DNA of 10,916 nt. Source: Baffinella frigidus. Its lineage: Eukaryota; Cryptophyceae; Cryptomonadales; Baffinellaceae. The DNA lies in the NCBI GenBank assembly GCA_026770585.1, contig MU647295.1, positions 77,916 through 88,831 of the forward strand, written 5' to 3'. Positions 6,226 through 10,916 of this stretch are shown one piece after another. Positions within the stretch are counted from its first letter, which is position 1, and each line of letters begins with the position of its first letter. The position numbers and the translations under genes were made by a program. Under the pieces are notes generated by a model. It made no database searches. It was not told where the DNA came from and saw nothing but the letters and a program-made list of their open reading frames with translations.

Positions 6226-6384
6226 GACCTGCCGCGCTTGGAGGACCTTTTCGTGAGCAGCTTCGAGGAGGCTTGTGAGAAGGGCATCCCCGACGACGTT
6301 GGCGCGTTCAAGCGGCTGCGCGCCGATCTGGTGGCGCACCCCGCCTCGCATGATGGACCTGACCCTCATCTTTGGGGTTTCTCT
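6226..6384 (+). CDS. Probable exon, 35-53 codons, helical (unknown protein)
   Basis: After the acceptor ATATTTGCGCAG the frame reads DLPRLEDLFVSSFEEACEKG, then IPDDVGAFKRLRADL and VAHPASHDGP. Thirty of the first 35 codons end in G or C, the strongest codon bias in the window. It looks like a soluble amphipathic-helix segment. The 3' end is uncertain: CTG|GTGGCG after codon 35 (6330) and TCT|GTGGGT after codon 53 (6384) are both phase-0 donors. The first is favoured because codon bias weakens after it. No family is recognised. Confidence 0.55.
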
Positions 6385-6440
6385 GTGGGTGAAGCCTCGC
6401 CGCCGAGGTGTGCCTAGAGCGCGCGCCTCGCGGCGTCCAG

Positions 6441-6521
6441 CCCTCGCAGCCCGTCGCCGCACAACAGCGCACCCACATCTACTACCATGTCTCTTGGTGC
6501 GCACTCTGCAGCACGACTGAG
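6441..6521 (+). CDS. Possible exon, 27 codons (low confidence)
   Basis: After the acceptor GGCGTCCAG (or TCGCAG at 6449) a phase-0 frame reads PSQPVAAQQRTHIYYHVSW and CALCSTTE, with GAG|GCATGC as a possible GC donor. About 21 of 27 codons end in G or C. If real, the preceding intron would be 110 nt from the 6330 donor. The frame stays open to 6671, so the 3' end is not fixed, and GC-rich sequence here produces open frames on both strands. Confidence 0.25.
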
Positions 6522-6642
6522 GCATGCCGCCGTGCAGCTGGCACCGCTAGCTCAGTGTGCGACCGGCCTCGAGTTTTTCTCCCGAGGTGCTGTTTGCGGC
6601 AGAGCGCGTCCCCTCCAGCGACGATTATAATGCCGCAAGCTG

Positions 6643-6779
6643 ACGCCAGCGGACCCCTTAGCCTACGGTAGGAGCCCCCCCCTCCTCCTACGACGTTTAA
6701 AACAAAAAGGTCTTTACACGTCGTAGGAGGGGGGCTCCTACCGTAGGCAATCCGTAGGCTCGAAGTACCTCGCTGGCGT
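6643..6779. mobile_element. Fold-back element, about 137 bp
   Basis: The outer arms ACGCCAGCG (6643-6651) and CGCTGGCGT (6771-6779) are perfect. Inner arms GCCTACGGTAGGAGCCCCC (6661-6679) with CTCCTACGACGT (6685-6696) pair with 6718-6748 apart from a 5-base indel. The loop is A/T-rich. It shares the CCTACnGTAGG motif with other elements here and contains no gene. Confidence 0.8.
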
Positions 6780-6923
6780 TCGCTTTTCGGATGAATTAGC
6801 AGCCCTCCACAGAGTCCGCGAGAGCGCCGCCTCTCCCTCCCCGAGCACACTTTGCACAGCGGGGCCACCAGCCATCCCAAGTGGCTCAAATAGCGCCCTG
6901 GAAGGTCTTCGGTTTTACCTTGG

Positions 6924-6947
6924 ATCGGGGTCGGATCCGACCCCGAT
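6924..6947. repeat. Perfect 24-bp palindrome
   Basis: ATCGGGGTCGGA and its exact reverse complement abut with no spacer. A protein dimer site or a small element remnant are both possible; nothing around it decides. Confidence 0.85.
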
Positions 6948-6965
6948 GTCACGGTAGATCGAAAA

Positions 6966-7061
6966 TGTCGCAGAGCACAATTTGAGCCACCTCCAAGGGC
7001 TAGTGGGGGGGGATGTCCCAGAGCACAATTTGAGCCACCTCCAAGGGCTAGTGGGGGGGGG
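6966..7061. repeat. 48-bp tandem duplication
   Basis: Two units (6966-7013 and 7014-7061) share CAGAGCACAATTTGAGCCAC and CTCCAAGGGCTAGTGGGG, with differences only near the ends and in the G-run length. A related inverted piece lies at about 6872-6892 (AAGTGGCTCAAAT). The tandem frame MSHLQGLVGG is a by-product. Confidence 0.85.
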
Positions 7062-7311
7062 GGCTCACCCGCGTTGCCCAGGCTTCCTGCTACTGCAAAG
7101 CCACAGAGGAAGTCTCAAAATTCTTGGACACGACACTAAGATTACTTGTAGGTTACCTTTGGACGAATTTTGGTCACGTCCTTGGGGTGAAAATTGCCTT
7201 TTGAGGAGAAAATTGCTCAACAGTATGCGACACCAGAGTGTCGCGAACTGTTTGACACTTCCCCTGGGGCTTTCCAGTCGTGTGGGCCGCGGGCACTCAC
7301 TTTCACCCGGA
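7062..7311. other. Gene-free stretch, nothing firm
   Basis: An open plus-strand frame crosses this stretch and an exon-like block at 7082-7147 has splice-like borders, but its third positions are only about half G/C. A small inverted repeat (GCGACACC/GTGTCGC, about 7225-7242) is visible. Confidence 0.35.
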
Positions 7312-7465
7312 CGAGTATTTCTGAGAAATACGATTTCGGGGACCACCGACGCGATTTTGGTGTATCTTAAGGCTGTATTTTTGTGAAGTTACTGCTACGA
7401 AAGGCCAATATGAACAGCCCCTCAGCCTTAATTTACACCAAAATCGTATTCCTCAGGAATACTCG
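7312..7465. repeat. Nested inverted repeat with terminal hairpins
   Basis: Arms 7312-7335 and 7442-7465 pair with two differences; inner arms 7352-7375 and 7423-7446 (CGATTTTGGTGTA, TTAAGGCTG) also pair with two. Each outer arm is itself a hairpin: GTATTTCT-G-AGAAATAC on the left and GTATTCCT-C-AGGAATAC on the right, whose differences are compensatory. It is probably a fold-back element. Confidence 0.75.
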
Positions 7466-7571
7466 CCGTGAGGAACTTGCAGCTGAAGCGCGTTCCCAGC
7501 TGAAGCGCCCAGCTGCCCCGCTTTCACAGAGCAAAGACGCTTGATACCTGCAGGGTCCGGATGGCGGGGAT

Positions 7572-7734
7572 TTCCGCGGTGCAATTCCATCTCGAAAGAT
7601 ACCTGAATCAGTTCGCTAATTAGCGTTTTCATTTAATTAGGAGGCCTAATTAATTTTGCTACGCCCTATCTAATTTCTCCTATTCAACCTCCTATTGAAA
7701 ATGAACTGCTTCAGTTATCTTCCGCGGTGCGATT
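7572..7734. repeat. Inverted repeat flanked by 15-bp direct repeats
   Basis: TTCCGCGGTGCAATT (7572-7586) and TTCCGCGGTGCGATT (7720-7734) are direct repeats with one difference. Just inside, GATACCTGAATCAGTTC (7598-7614) and the complement of 7703-7719 form diverged terminal arms. The core is AT-rich with small palindromes (GCTAATTAGC). It may be an old insertion with an unusually long flanking duplication. Confidence 0.55.
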
Positions 7735-7771
7735 GTGCGGGGGCGGAAGGGCTCCGTGGAATTAGAGGAAT

Positions 7772-7911
7772 TTATCCGGGGAAACCTATTTTTCTTTAGT
7801 TTGATGGCAAGGAAAATTACTACATAAATGCTTTAATATTACTAATAAGAACGAAATGTGTAGTAATTTTCCTTGCCATCAAACTCAAGAAAAACAGGTT
7901 TCCCCGGATAA
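7772..7911. mobile_element. 140-bp fold-back element with 53-bp arms
   Basis: Arms 7772-7824 and 7859-7911, starting TTATCCGGGGAAACCT, are reverse complements with two mismatches, around a 34-bp A/T-rich loop. GAAT occurs on both sides (directly before 7772 and after 7911) and may be a short target duplication. No frame is present. The GTGTAGTAATTTTC sequence at the inner edge of the right arm recurs at about 9115-9128, suggesting a remnant there. Confidence 0.88.
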
Positions 7912-8031
7912 GAATGTTTATGTTCTGCCCAGTTGACCCAAAGCTTTTTTCGCCATGCTGAATCTGGTTGGAAAGCTATTCTCTCCTAGTCGAAGAGGCG
8001 CCCGACTCAGCGTGCCCATAGGGTGAATACA

Positions 8032-8089
8032 TAGGGTGAATATTCACCCTACCTCGCCCAAGGTAGGTCCTAGGGCCCTACCGTAGGGC
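8032..8089. repeat. Two adjacent palindromes with CCTACCGTAGG
   Basis: TAGGGTGAATATTCACCCTA (8032-8051) is a perfect 20-bp palindrome. GCCCTAC-C-GTAGGGC (8075-8089) is a perfect 15-bp palindrome carrying the CCTACnGTAGG motif and is preceded by GTCCTAGG. The first also repeats its left half just upstream (ATAGGGTGAATAC). Confidence 0.75.
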
Positions 8090-8184
8090 GTATGAGCCTA
8101 CTCGCCACTTAAGGGATATACCAGGACGGAGACCAACGCGGGAACGAGAAGTTCCAGAGAAGCTTGCGGTTAGTCGACGGTCGC

Positions 8185-8335
8185 ACCACTAGCCATCCGA
8201 AGTTCACCAAACCCCGATTTTACATTTCTCGATTCCCGCGTGGCGACCCTCGAATTCGAGGGGAATGGCCCAAAACCCCGCCTGGATTCCAAAAAGCCAG
8301 ATTCACGATGTGGTCCACTTGGGAGGGCTAGTGGT
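8185..8335. repeat. Inverted-repeat element centred on a perfect palindrome
   Basis: ACCACTAGCCATCC... (8185-8209) pairs with 8311-8335 at about 21 of 25 positions. CCCTCGAATTCGAGGG (8247-8262), a perfect 16-bp palindrome, lies close to the centre. This suggests a fold-back element of about 151 bp. A plus-strand ATG frame at 8240-8452 runs through it into the telomere-like array and is not credible. Confidence 0.6.
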
Positions 8336-8396
8336 AGGGAGGGAGCCTTTGTGGCCGCTCGACTGCGCCATGGCTACTCTACGCCCTGCAATCCAC

Positions 8397-8735
8397 AATC
8401 CAACCCCCAAAACCCAAACCCTAAATCCCGAAACCTAAACCCTAAACCCTAAACCCTAAACCCTCCTCAATCCAACCCTCAAAACCTGAACCCTAAATCC
8501 CGAGACCTAAACCCTACACCCTAAACCCTAAAACCCTAAACCCTAAACCCTAAATCCCAAAACCTAAACCCCAAACGCCAACCCCTGCACCCTGAACCCT
8601 AAACCCCAAACCCCTAACCCCCGAAACCTAACCCCCAACGCCAAACCCCGAACCCCACACCCTCAACCCTGCACCGCAACCCCTCAACCCTCAACCCTAA
8701 ACCCTAAACCCTAAACCCGCAACCGCAAACCCTAA
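8397..8735. repeat. Telomere-like array abutting an exon acceptor
   Basis: A run of CCCTAAA with CCCCAAA, CCCTCAA, CCCTACA, CCCGAAA and CCAACGC-like variants. It ends in CCCTAATCTCAG, the acceptor of the exon at 8742, so it is probably the 3' part of an intron and could supply branch-site-like CTAAA/CTAAT and a pyrimidine-rich context. Confidence 0.9.
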
Positions 8736-8741
8736 TCTCAG

Positions 8742-8831
8742 GAGTCGATTCTGAAGGAGGCGAACAAGCGGACGAAGCTCATGTCAACGGAGCTCACCAA
8801 GCTCTACGACATCGTCGAGGACCCCCCCCTG
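8742..8831 (+). CDS. Probable exon, 30 codons, coiled-coil-like, GC donor
   Basis: After TAATCTCAG the frame reads ESILKEANKRTKLM, then STELTKLYDIVEDPPL, strongly helical and charged. Twenty-eight of 30 codons end in G or C. The exon most simply ends CTG|GCAAGT, matching the GC-donor consensus; the duplicate at 9289 ends CAG|GCAAGT, an even better match. Both are phase 0. A GT donor four bases later would shift the phase. The decayed copy downstream differs by an in-frame deletion. The protein is unrecognised; a structural or cytoskeletal coiled-coil protein is only a guess. Confidence 0.6.
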
Positions 8832-9140
8832 GCAAGTCTTCACCGTTACTTTAAGTTAACGTTACCTGAAGTTAACAGAGGTTCCACTTTTGCTTTGAGA
8901 CGTTCCACTCTCGACTGGTGTCTCGGTGGGCAGCGCTCTAGAGGAAACACAGGGAAACTGATACAATTTTGAATATTTCCGCAATGAAATTTACGACACA
9001 GTATGATCTTTATCTGCGTATACGTCGTATACTTGGTGATATACGACTCTGGGTAGGTCCCTCGAGATTATCTTCTCTCTCGTGTGACCTCCCCAGAGTA
9101 ATAGTTAAGCATGTGTGTAGTAATTTTCATTGAGCTCCCA
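8832..9140. other. Intronic stretch with a short palindrome
   Basis: No exon is seen. Features are the near-repeats AAGTTAAC at about 8862 and 8879, a perfect palindrome GTATACG-T-CGTATAC at 9018-9032 with a TATACGAC echo, and GTGTAGTAATTTTC at about 9115, matching the inner edge of the 7772-7911 element. Confidence 0.45.
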
Positions 9141-9289
9141 TGCGGACGAAGCTCATGTCGTCCCTGAGGAACCCCCCTATGTCCCTACGGGTTGCCTACC
9201 GTAGGGTCCTAGGTCTTATCGCGTAGGGGTGGTTCGAGCTCATGTCAAAGGAGCTCACCAAACTCTTCGTCGAGGACCCCCCCCCCCAG
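9141..9289 (+). pseudogene. Decayed, interrupted copy of the 8742-8831 exon
   Basis: The left part GCGGACGAAGCTCATGTC matches the first exon; after an interruption the right part resumes AGCTCATGTC, reads MSKELTKLFVEDPPPQ (9242-9289) and ends CAG|GCAAGT. Relative to the first copy it has lost two codons in frame within KLYDIVED (becoming KLFVED) and has a longer C-run. The right part may still be spliceable, but no acceptor is evident. Confidence 0.6.
9160..9236. mobile_element. Probable 77-bp insertion within the exon copy
   Basis: AGCTCATGTC occurs on both sides (9150-9159 and 9237-9246), as a 10-bp target duplication would. The insert has inverted ends GAACCCCCCTA (9169-9179) and TAGGGGTGGTTC (9224-9235) and contains CCTACCGTAGGGTCCTAGG (9195-9213). 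An alternative is two tandem, partly deleted exon copies, because the left end also resembles the exon's GAGGACCCCCC. Confidence 0.5.
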
Positions 9290-9360
9290 GCAAGTCAACT
9301 GGGCCACTTAGCGTTAGTCAACTCTTGAGAGTGACAGTAACGGTTTGGTACCAGCATCGT

Positions 9361-9594
9361 CACCGCTTGGCAACGTTTCATTCTTTTCTGTGCCCAACAG
9401 ATCGAAAACCGCTCTCACGCGCGGCGTTCCCCGCAGCAGCGGCATTGTTCCATTCTTTTTGGCGGGGTGGGCTCTCGTTCGCAGATCTCCTTCGCAGAAA
9501 ACCCTCTAACGTCGCAGAGGTGCGTTGATCTGATTTTGGGTTTATACTTCGCAGAAAACCCTCTAACGTGCGCGTGGGGGGGTCTTGTTCGCAG
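9361..9594 (+). promoter_or_regulatory. Duplicated intron 3' ends with branch-site-like motif
   Basis: TTCATTCTTTTCTGTGCCCA followed by ACAG (acceptor ending at 9400) is a strong pyrimidine tract and acceptor. TTCGCAGAAAACCCTCTAAC then GT occurs twice, at 9491-9512 and 9548-9569 (57-bp period). The second CTCTAAC lies about 27 bases before the acceptor TTGTTCGCAG of the 9595 exon, a typical branch-point distance. Sequence between 9401 and 9594 stays open in one frame, so an additional exon beginning IENRSHARR is possible but unproven. Confidence 0.4.
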
Positions 9595-9663
9595 ATTGAG
9601 CAGACGAATGACATGGTGCTGCTCGAGGCCTGGCGTGACAAAACCAACGCTGAAATCCACGAG
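9595..9663 (+). CDS. Probable exon, 23 codons, helical, phase 0
   Basis: Between TTGTTCGCAG and GAG|GTTAGA lies IEQTNDMVLLEAWRDKTNAE followed by IHE. Seventeen of 23 codons end in G or C. The last 42 bases with the donor are copied twice downstream (9781-9822 and 9992-10033), keeping LEAWRD(K/E)TNAEIHE. It may follow the 8742-8831 exon in the same gene. No family is recognised. Confidence 0.58.
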
Positions 9664-9776
9664 GTTAGACCCCAAACTAGGTTAGACCCCAAACTACTCA
9701 TGAGATGACCCCAAAAGACTCATGCGATGACCCCCAAAGACTCATGAGTTGGCCCCCAAAACTCATGAGTTTTGTC
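9664..9776. repeat. 22-bp minisatellite, block 1
   Basis: After two units of AGGTTAGACCCCAAACTA come units of the type GACCCCAAAAGACTCATGNG(A/T)T. Most contain the palindrome CTCATGAG or CTCATGCG. It lies in the intron after the 9595-9663 exon. Confidence 0.88.
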
Positions 9777-9780
9777 TCCC

Positions 9781-9822
9781 CTCGAGGCGTGGCGGGACGA
9801 AACCAACGCTGAAATCCATGAG
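9781..9822 (+). pseudogene. Exon-tail duplicate 1 (LEAWRDETNAEIHE)
   Basis: These 42 bases match 9622-9663 with few changes, one giving K to E, and keep the GAG|GTTAGA donor. The preceding GTCTCCC lacks an AG acceptor, so it is probably not spliced in. It was copied together with the following minisatellite. Confidence 0.7.
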
Positions 9823-9985
9823 GTTAGACCCCAAAAGACTCATGCGATGACCCCAAAAGACTCATGAGATGACCCCAAAAGACTCATGCGTTGACCCCCA
9901 AAGACTCATGAGATGGCCCCAAAAGACTCATGCGGTGACCCCCAAAGACTCATGAGTTGACCCCCAAAACTCATGAGTGTTGGCG
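9823..9985. repeat. 22-bp minisatellite, block 2
   Basis: About seven units of the same GACCCCAAAAGACTCATG(A/C)G(A/T)T repeat follow the second exon tail. The alternation of ATGAG and ATGCG units suggests a higher-order 44-bp period. Confidence 0.9.
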
Positions 9986-9991
9986 TCTCCC

Positions 9992-10033
9992 CTCGAGGCG
10001 TGGCGGGACAAAACCAACGCGGAAATCCACGAG
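9992..10033 (+). pseudogene. Exon-tail duplicate 2 (LEAWRDKTNAEIHE)
   Basis: This third 42-bp copy keeps the exact peptide of the first through synonymous changes (GCC/GCG, CGT/CGG, GCT/GCG) and a donor-like GAG|GTCGGA. It has no obvious acceptor. The peptide is better conserved than the DNA, so it may be more than debris. Confidence 0.65.
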
Positions 10034-10048
10034 GTCGGACTCCAAAAG

Positions 10049-10187
10049 CCACTTAGCAGCCACCGGGGCCTTCACGGATACAGTCCATCTAAACGATTTG
10101 TACTAGAATCTTATCCAATGCACTGGATTCTAACCGCCTTTGCCCTGGATTTCCGCGGGGGGGGGGGGCTCGGCCGCTGCTAAGTGG
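10049..10187. mobile_element. 139-bp TIR element inserted in a minisatellite unit, no target duplication
   Basis: CCACTTAGCAGC (10049-10060) and GCTGCTAAGTGG (10176-10187) are perfect 12-bp terminal repeats. Removing the element joins ...CTCCAAAAG to ACTCGTGAG..., restoring a minisatellite unit with nothing duplicated. The interior has TAGAATC/GATTCTA stems and a run of about 12 G. CCACTTAGC also occurs at about 9304. Confidence 0.8.
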
Positions 10188-10299
10188 ACTCGTGAGTTTT
10201 GGCATCCTCCGGAGCTCCTCTGCGCGGCTGCCCTTTGAGCCATTGATTTTTCGGTGTTCCCAGTCTGACCTAACCCTAACATGCTGGAGAGGTCTTCCC
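10188..10299. other. Short linker
   Basis: It contains the end of the interrupted minisatellite unit, an acceptor-like TCGGTGTTCCCAG (ending near 10263) and a CCTAACCCTAAC segment that resembles branch sites or telomere units. No exon is supported. Confidence 0.4.
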
Positions 10300-10366
10300 C
10301 TGCACCCTAAACCTTACGCCCTGAACCCTAGACCCTAGACCCTAGACCCTAGACCCTAAGACCCTG
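10300..10366. repeat. Short telomere-like array, CCCTAGA variant
   Basis: CCCTAAA and CCCTGAA units are followed by several consecutive CCCTAGA units, another locally homogenised 7-mer variant, again C-rich on plus. Confidence 0.88.
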
Positions 10367-10543
10367 GCCACACGGTGTTCCTACTCCCTCGCGCTCCCTC
10401 GAGGTGGAGTGAGAATCCATCCGAAAAATGCTCGTATGAGCGGCCGACACGGGGTACAGTAAGTGGCACAATGCGTAGCATGTGCGGCACTGACGCTGAT
10501 TGTTTGGCAATAAATTGTCAATCTCTCGACTTCCTCGAGACCC
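10367..10543. other. Gene-free stretch, nothing firm
   Basis: No exon with codon bias or good splice sites on plus. A minus-strand frame spans 10381-10611 and reads TEAELEGLEEVER where it crosses the adjacent inverted repeat, but lacks other support. Confidence 0.35.
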
Positions 10544-10667
10544 TCTAGCTCTGCCTCAGTTTTATTCTGGCTCGTCCTTAAAAGGCATTTAAGAACAGGA
10601 ATCCAGTACAAAAGGGCGATTAGAAAGCCTTTAGGACGAGCCGGAATATAACTCAGGTAGAGCTAGA
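10544..10667. mobile_element. 124-bp fold-back element with about 42-bp arms
   Basis: The left arm 10544-10586 (TCTAGCTCTGCCTCAG...) pairs with the right arm 10627-10667 with a few mismatches and a small indel, around a 40-bp loop. No clear target duplication is visible. Confidence 0.78.
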
Positions 10668-10692
10668 CCTTGTACAAGAGGATTGCACCTCC

Positions 10693-10726
10693 AACTTGTG
10701 CAAGGGAGCAACTTGAGCAAGGGAGC
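10693..10726. repeat. 17-bp tandem repeat
   Basis: AACTTGTGCAAGGGAGC is followed directly by AACTTGAGCAAGGGAGC, with one difference. Confidence 0.85.
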
Positions 10727-10740
10727 ACGTTGACGCAACT

Positions 10741-10817
10741 GAACCCTAAACCCTACACCCCAAACCCCAAACCCTAAACCCTAAACCCTAAACCCTGAGC
10801 CCTAAACCCTCAAACAG
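10741..10817. repeat. Telomere-like array before a micro-exon
   Basis: CCCTAAA/CCCCAAA units run to CCCTCAAACAG, the acceptor of the 33-nt exon candidate. Confidence 0.9.
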
Positions 10818-10850
10818 TTGGAGGAGCTAGAGAGGGCGTCTTGCGCGGAG
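10818..10850 (+). CDS. Possible 33-nt micro-exon, phase 0
   Basis: Between CTCAAACAG and GAG|GTGATA lies LEELERASCAE, 11 codons, nine ending in G or C. It is an island of unique sequence inside a telomere-like array, bounded exactly by splice motifs and in the same phase as the other plus-strand exons. The heptad-like LEELER fits the helical exons upstream. It is short, so chance cannot be excluded. Confidence 0.45.
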
Positions 10851-10855
10851 GTGAT

Positions 10856-10916
10856 AACCCCAAACCCTGAACCCCAAACCCCAAACCCCAAACCCTAAAC
10901 CCAAAACCTAAAACCC
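10856..10916. repeat. Telomere-like array running off the window
   Basis: CCCCAAA, CCCTGAA and CCCTAAA units start five bases after the proposed donor at 10851 and continue to the window end. The right boundary is not visible. Confidence 0.9.

Noticed and set aside
6055-6525. 156-codon arginine-rich minus frame
   Set aside because: It is antisense to the plus-strand exons that have splice sites and third-position bias; typical GC-rich shadow.
7082-7147. Exon-like block between TTGCCCAG and GTAGGT
   Set aside because: Splice-like borders exist, but only about half the codons end in G or C, unlike the other exon candidates, and another frame is also open.
9664-9985. CRISPR-like appearance of the 22-bp repeats
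   Set aside because: Units are directly adjacent without unique spacers, in an intron-rich eukaryotic context; it is a minisatellite.
10856-10916. True telomere at the right edge
   Set aside because: A right end should read TTTAGGG on plus; this is C-rich and follows a probable exon donor.
1-10916. tRNA or rRNA genes
   Set aside because: I saw no convincing cloverleaf with A- and B-box sequences and no recognisable rRNA segment; a covariance-model scan would be decisive.

Overview
This window looks like intron- and repeat-rich nuclear DNA of a eukaryote, most likely a microalga or related protist. It has no long conserved reading frame, no operon layout and no recognisable rRNA or tRNA. It does have short exon-like blocks with strongly G/C-biased third codon positions, GT-AG and probable GC-AG splice sites, many fold-back elements, and long degenerate arrays of the 7-mer TTTAGGG/CCCTAAA. 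That telomere type is known from plants, green algae, dinoflagellates, chromerids and some other algae. GC donors are relatively frequent in dinoflagellates, so a dinoflagellate- or chromerid-like genome is a reasonable guess, but nothing here proves it.

Layout. 1-329 is a TGTAGGG-type telomere-like array. 576-1556 (minus strand) carries a 264-codon reading frame with duplicated modules, followed by an exon encoding one textbook C2H2 zinc finger; a phase-0 intron at 818-678 could join them. 1557-3327 holds palindromes, a terminal-inverted-repeat (TIR) family (complete at 3160-3284 with a target duplication, diverged at 2178-2290, half copy at 2986-3055) and a 108-bp dispersed repeat. 3328-3670 is a CCCTAAA-type array that runs into a probable plus-strand exon (3682-3756), which is duplicated at 3870-3914. 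3979-6000 is mostly mosaic dispersed repeats, several being inverted copies of 2611-2983. 6030-6521 contains two or three probable plus-strand exons. 6643-8335 is a run of fold-back elements. 8397-10916 alternates telomere-like arrays, small helical/coiled-coil-like exons (8742-8831, 9595-9663, 10818-10850), decayed exon duplicates and a 22-bp minisatellite.

How the parts fit. All plus-strand exon candidates are phase 0 and could belong to one or more large genes with long repeat-filled introns; I do not recognise the protein. The most notable pattern is that the main telomere-like arrays lie in introns or next to splice acceptors. They are C-rich on the sense strand: CCCTAAA on plus beside plus-strand exons, and CCCTACA on minus beside the minus-strand gene. 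All exon calls rest on reading frame, codon bias and splice motifs read by eye; no transcript or homology search was possible.
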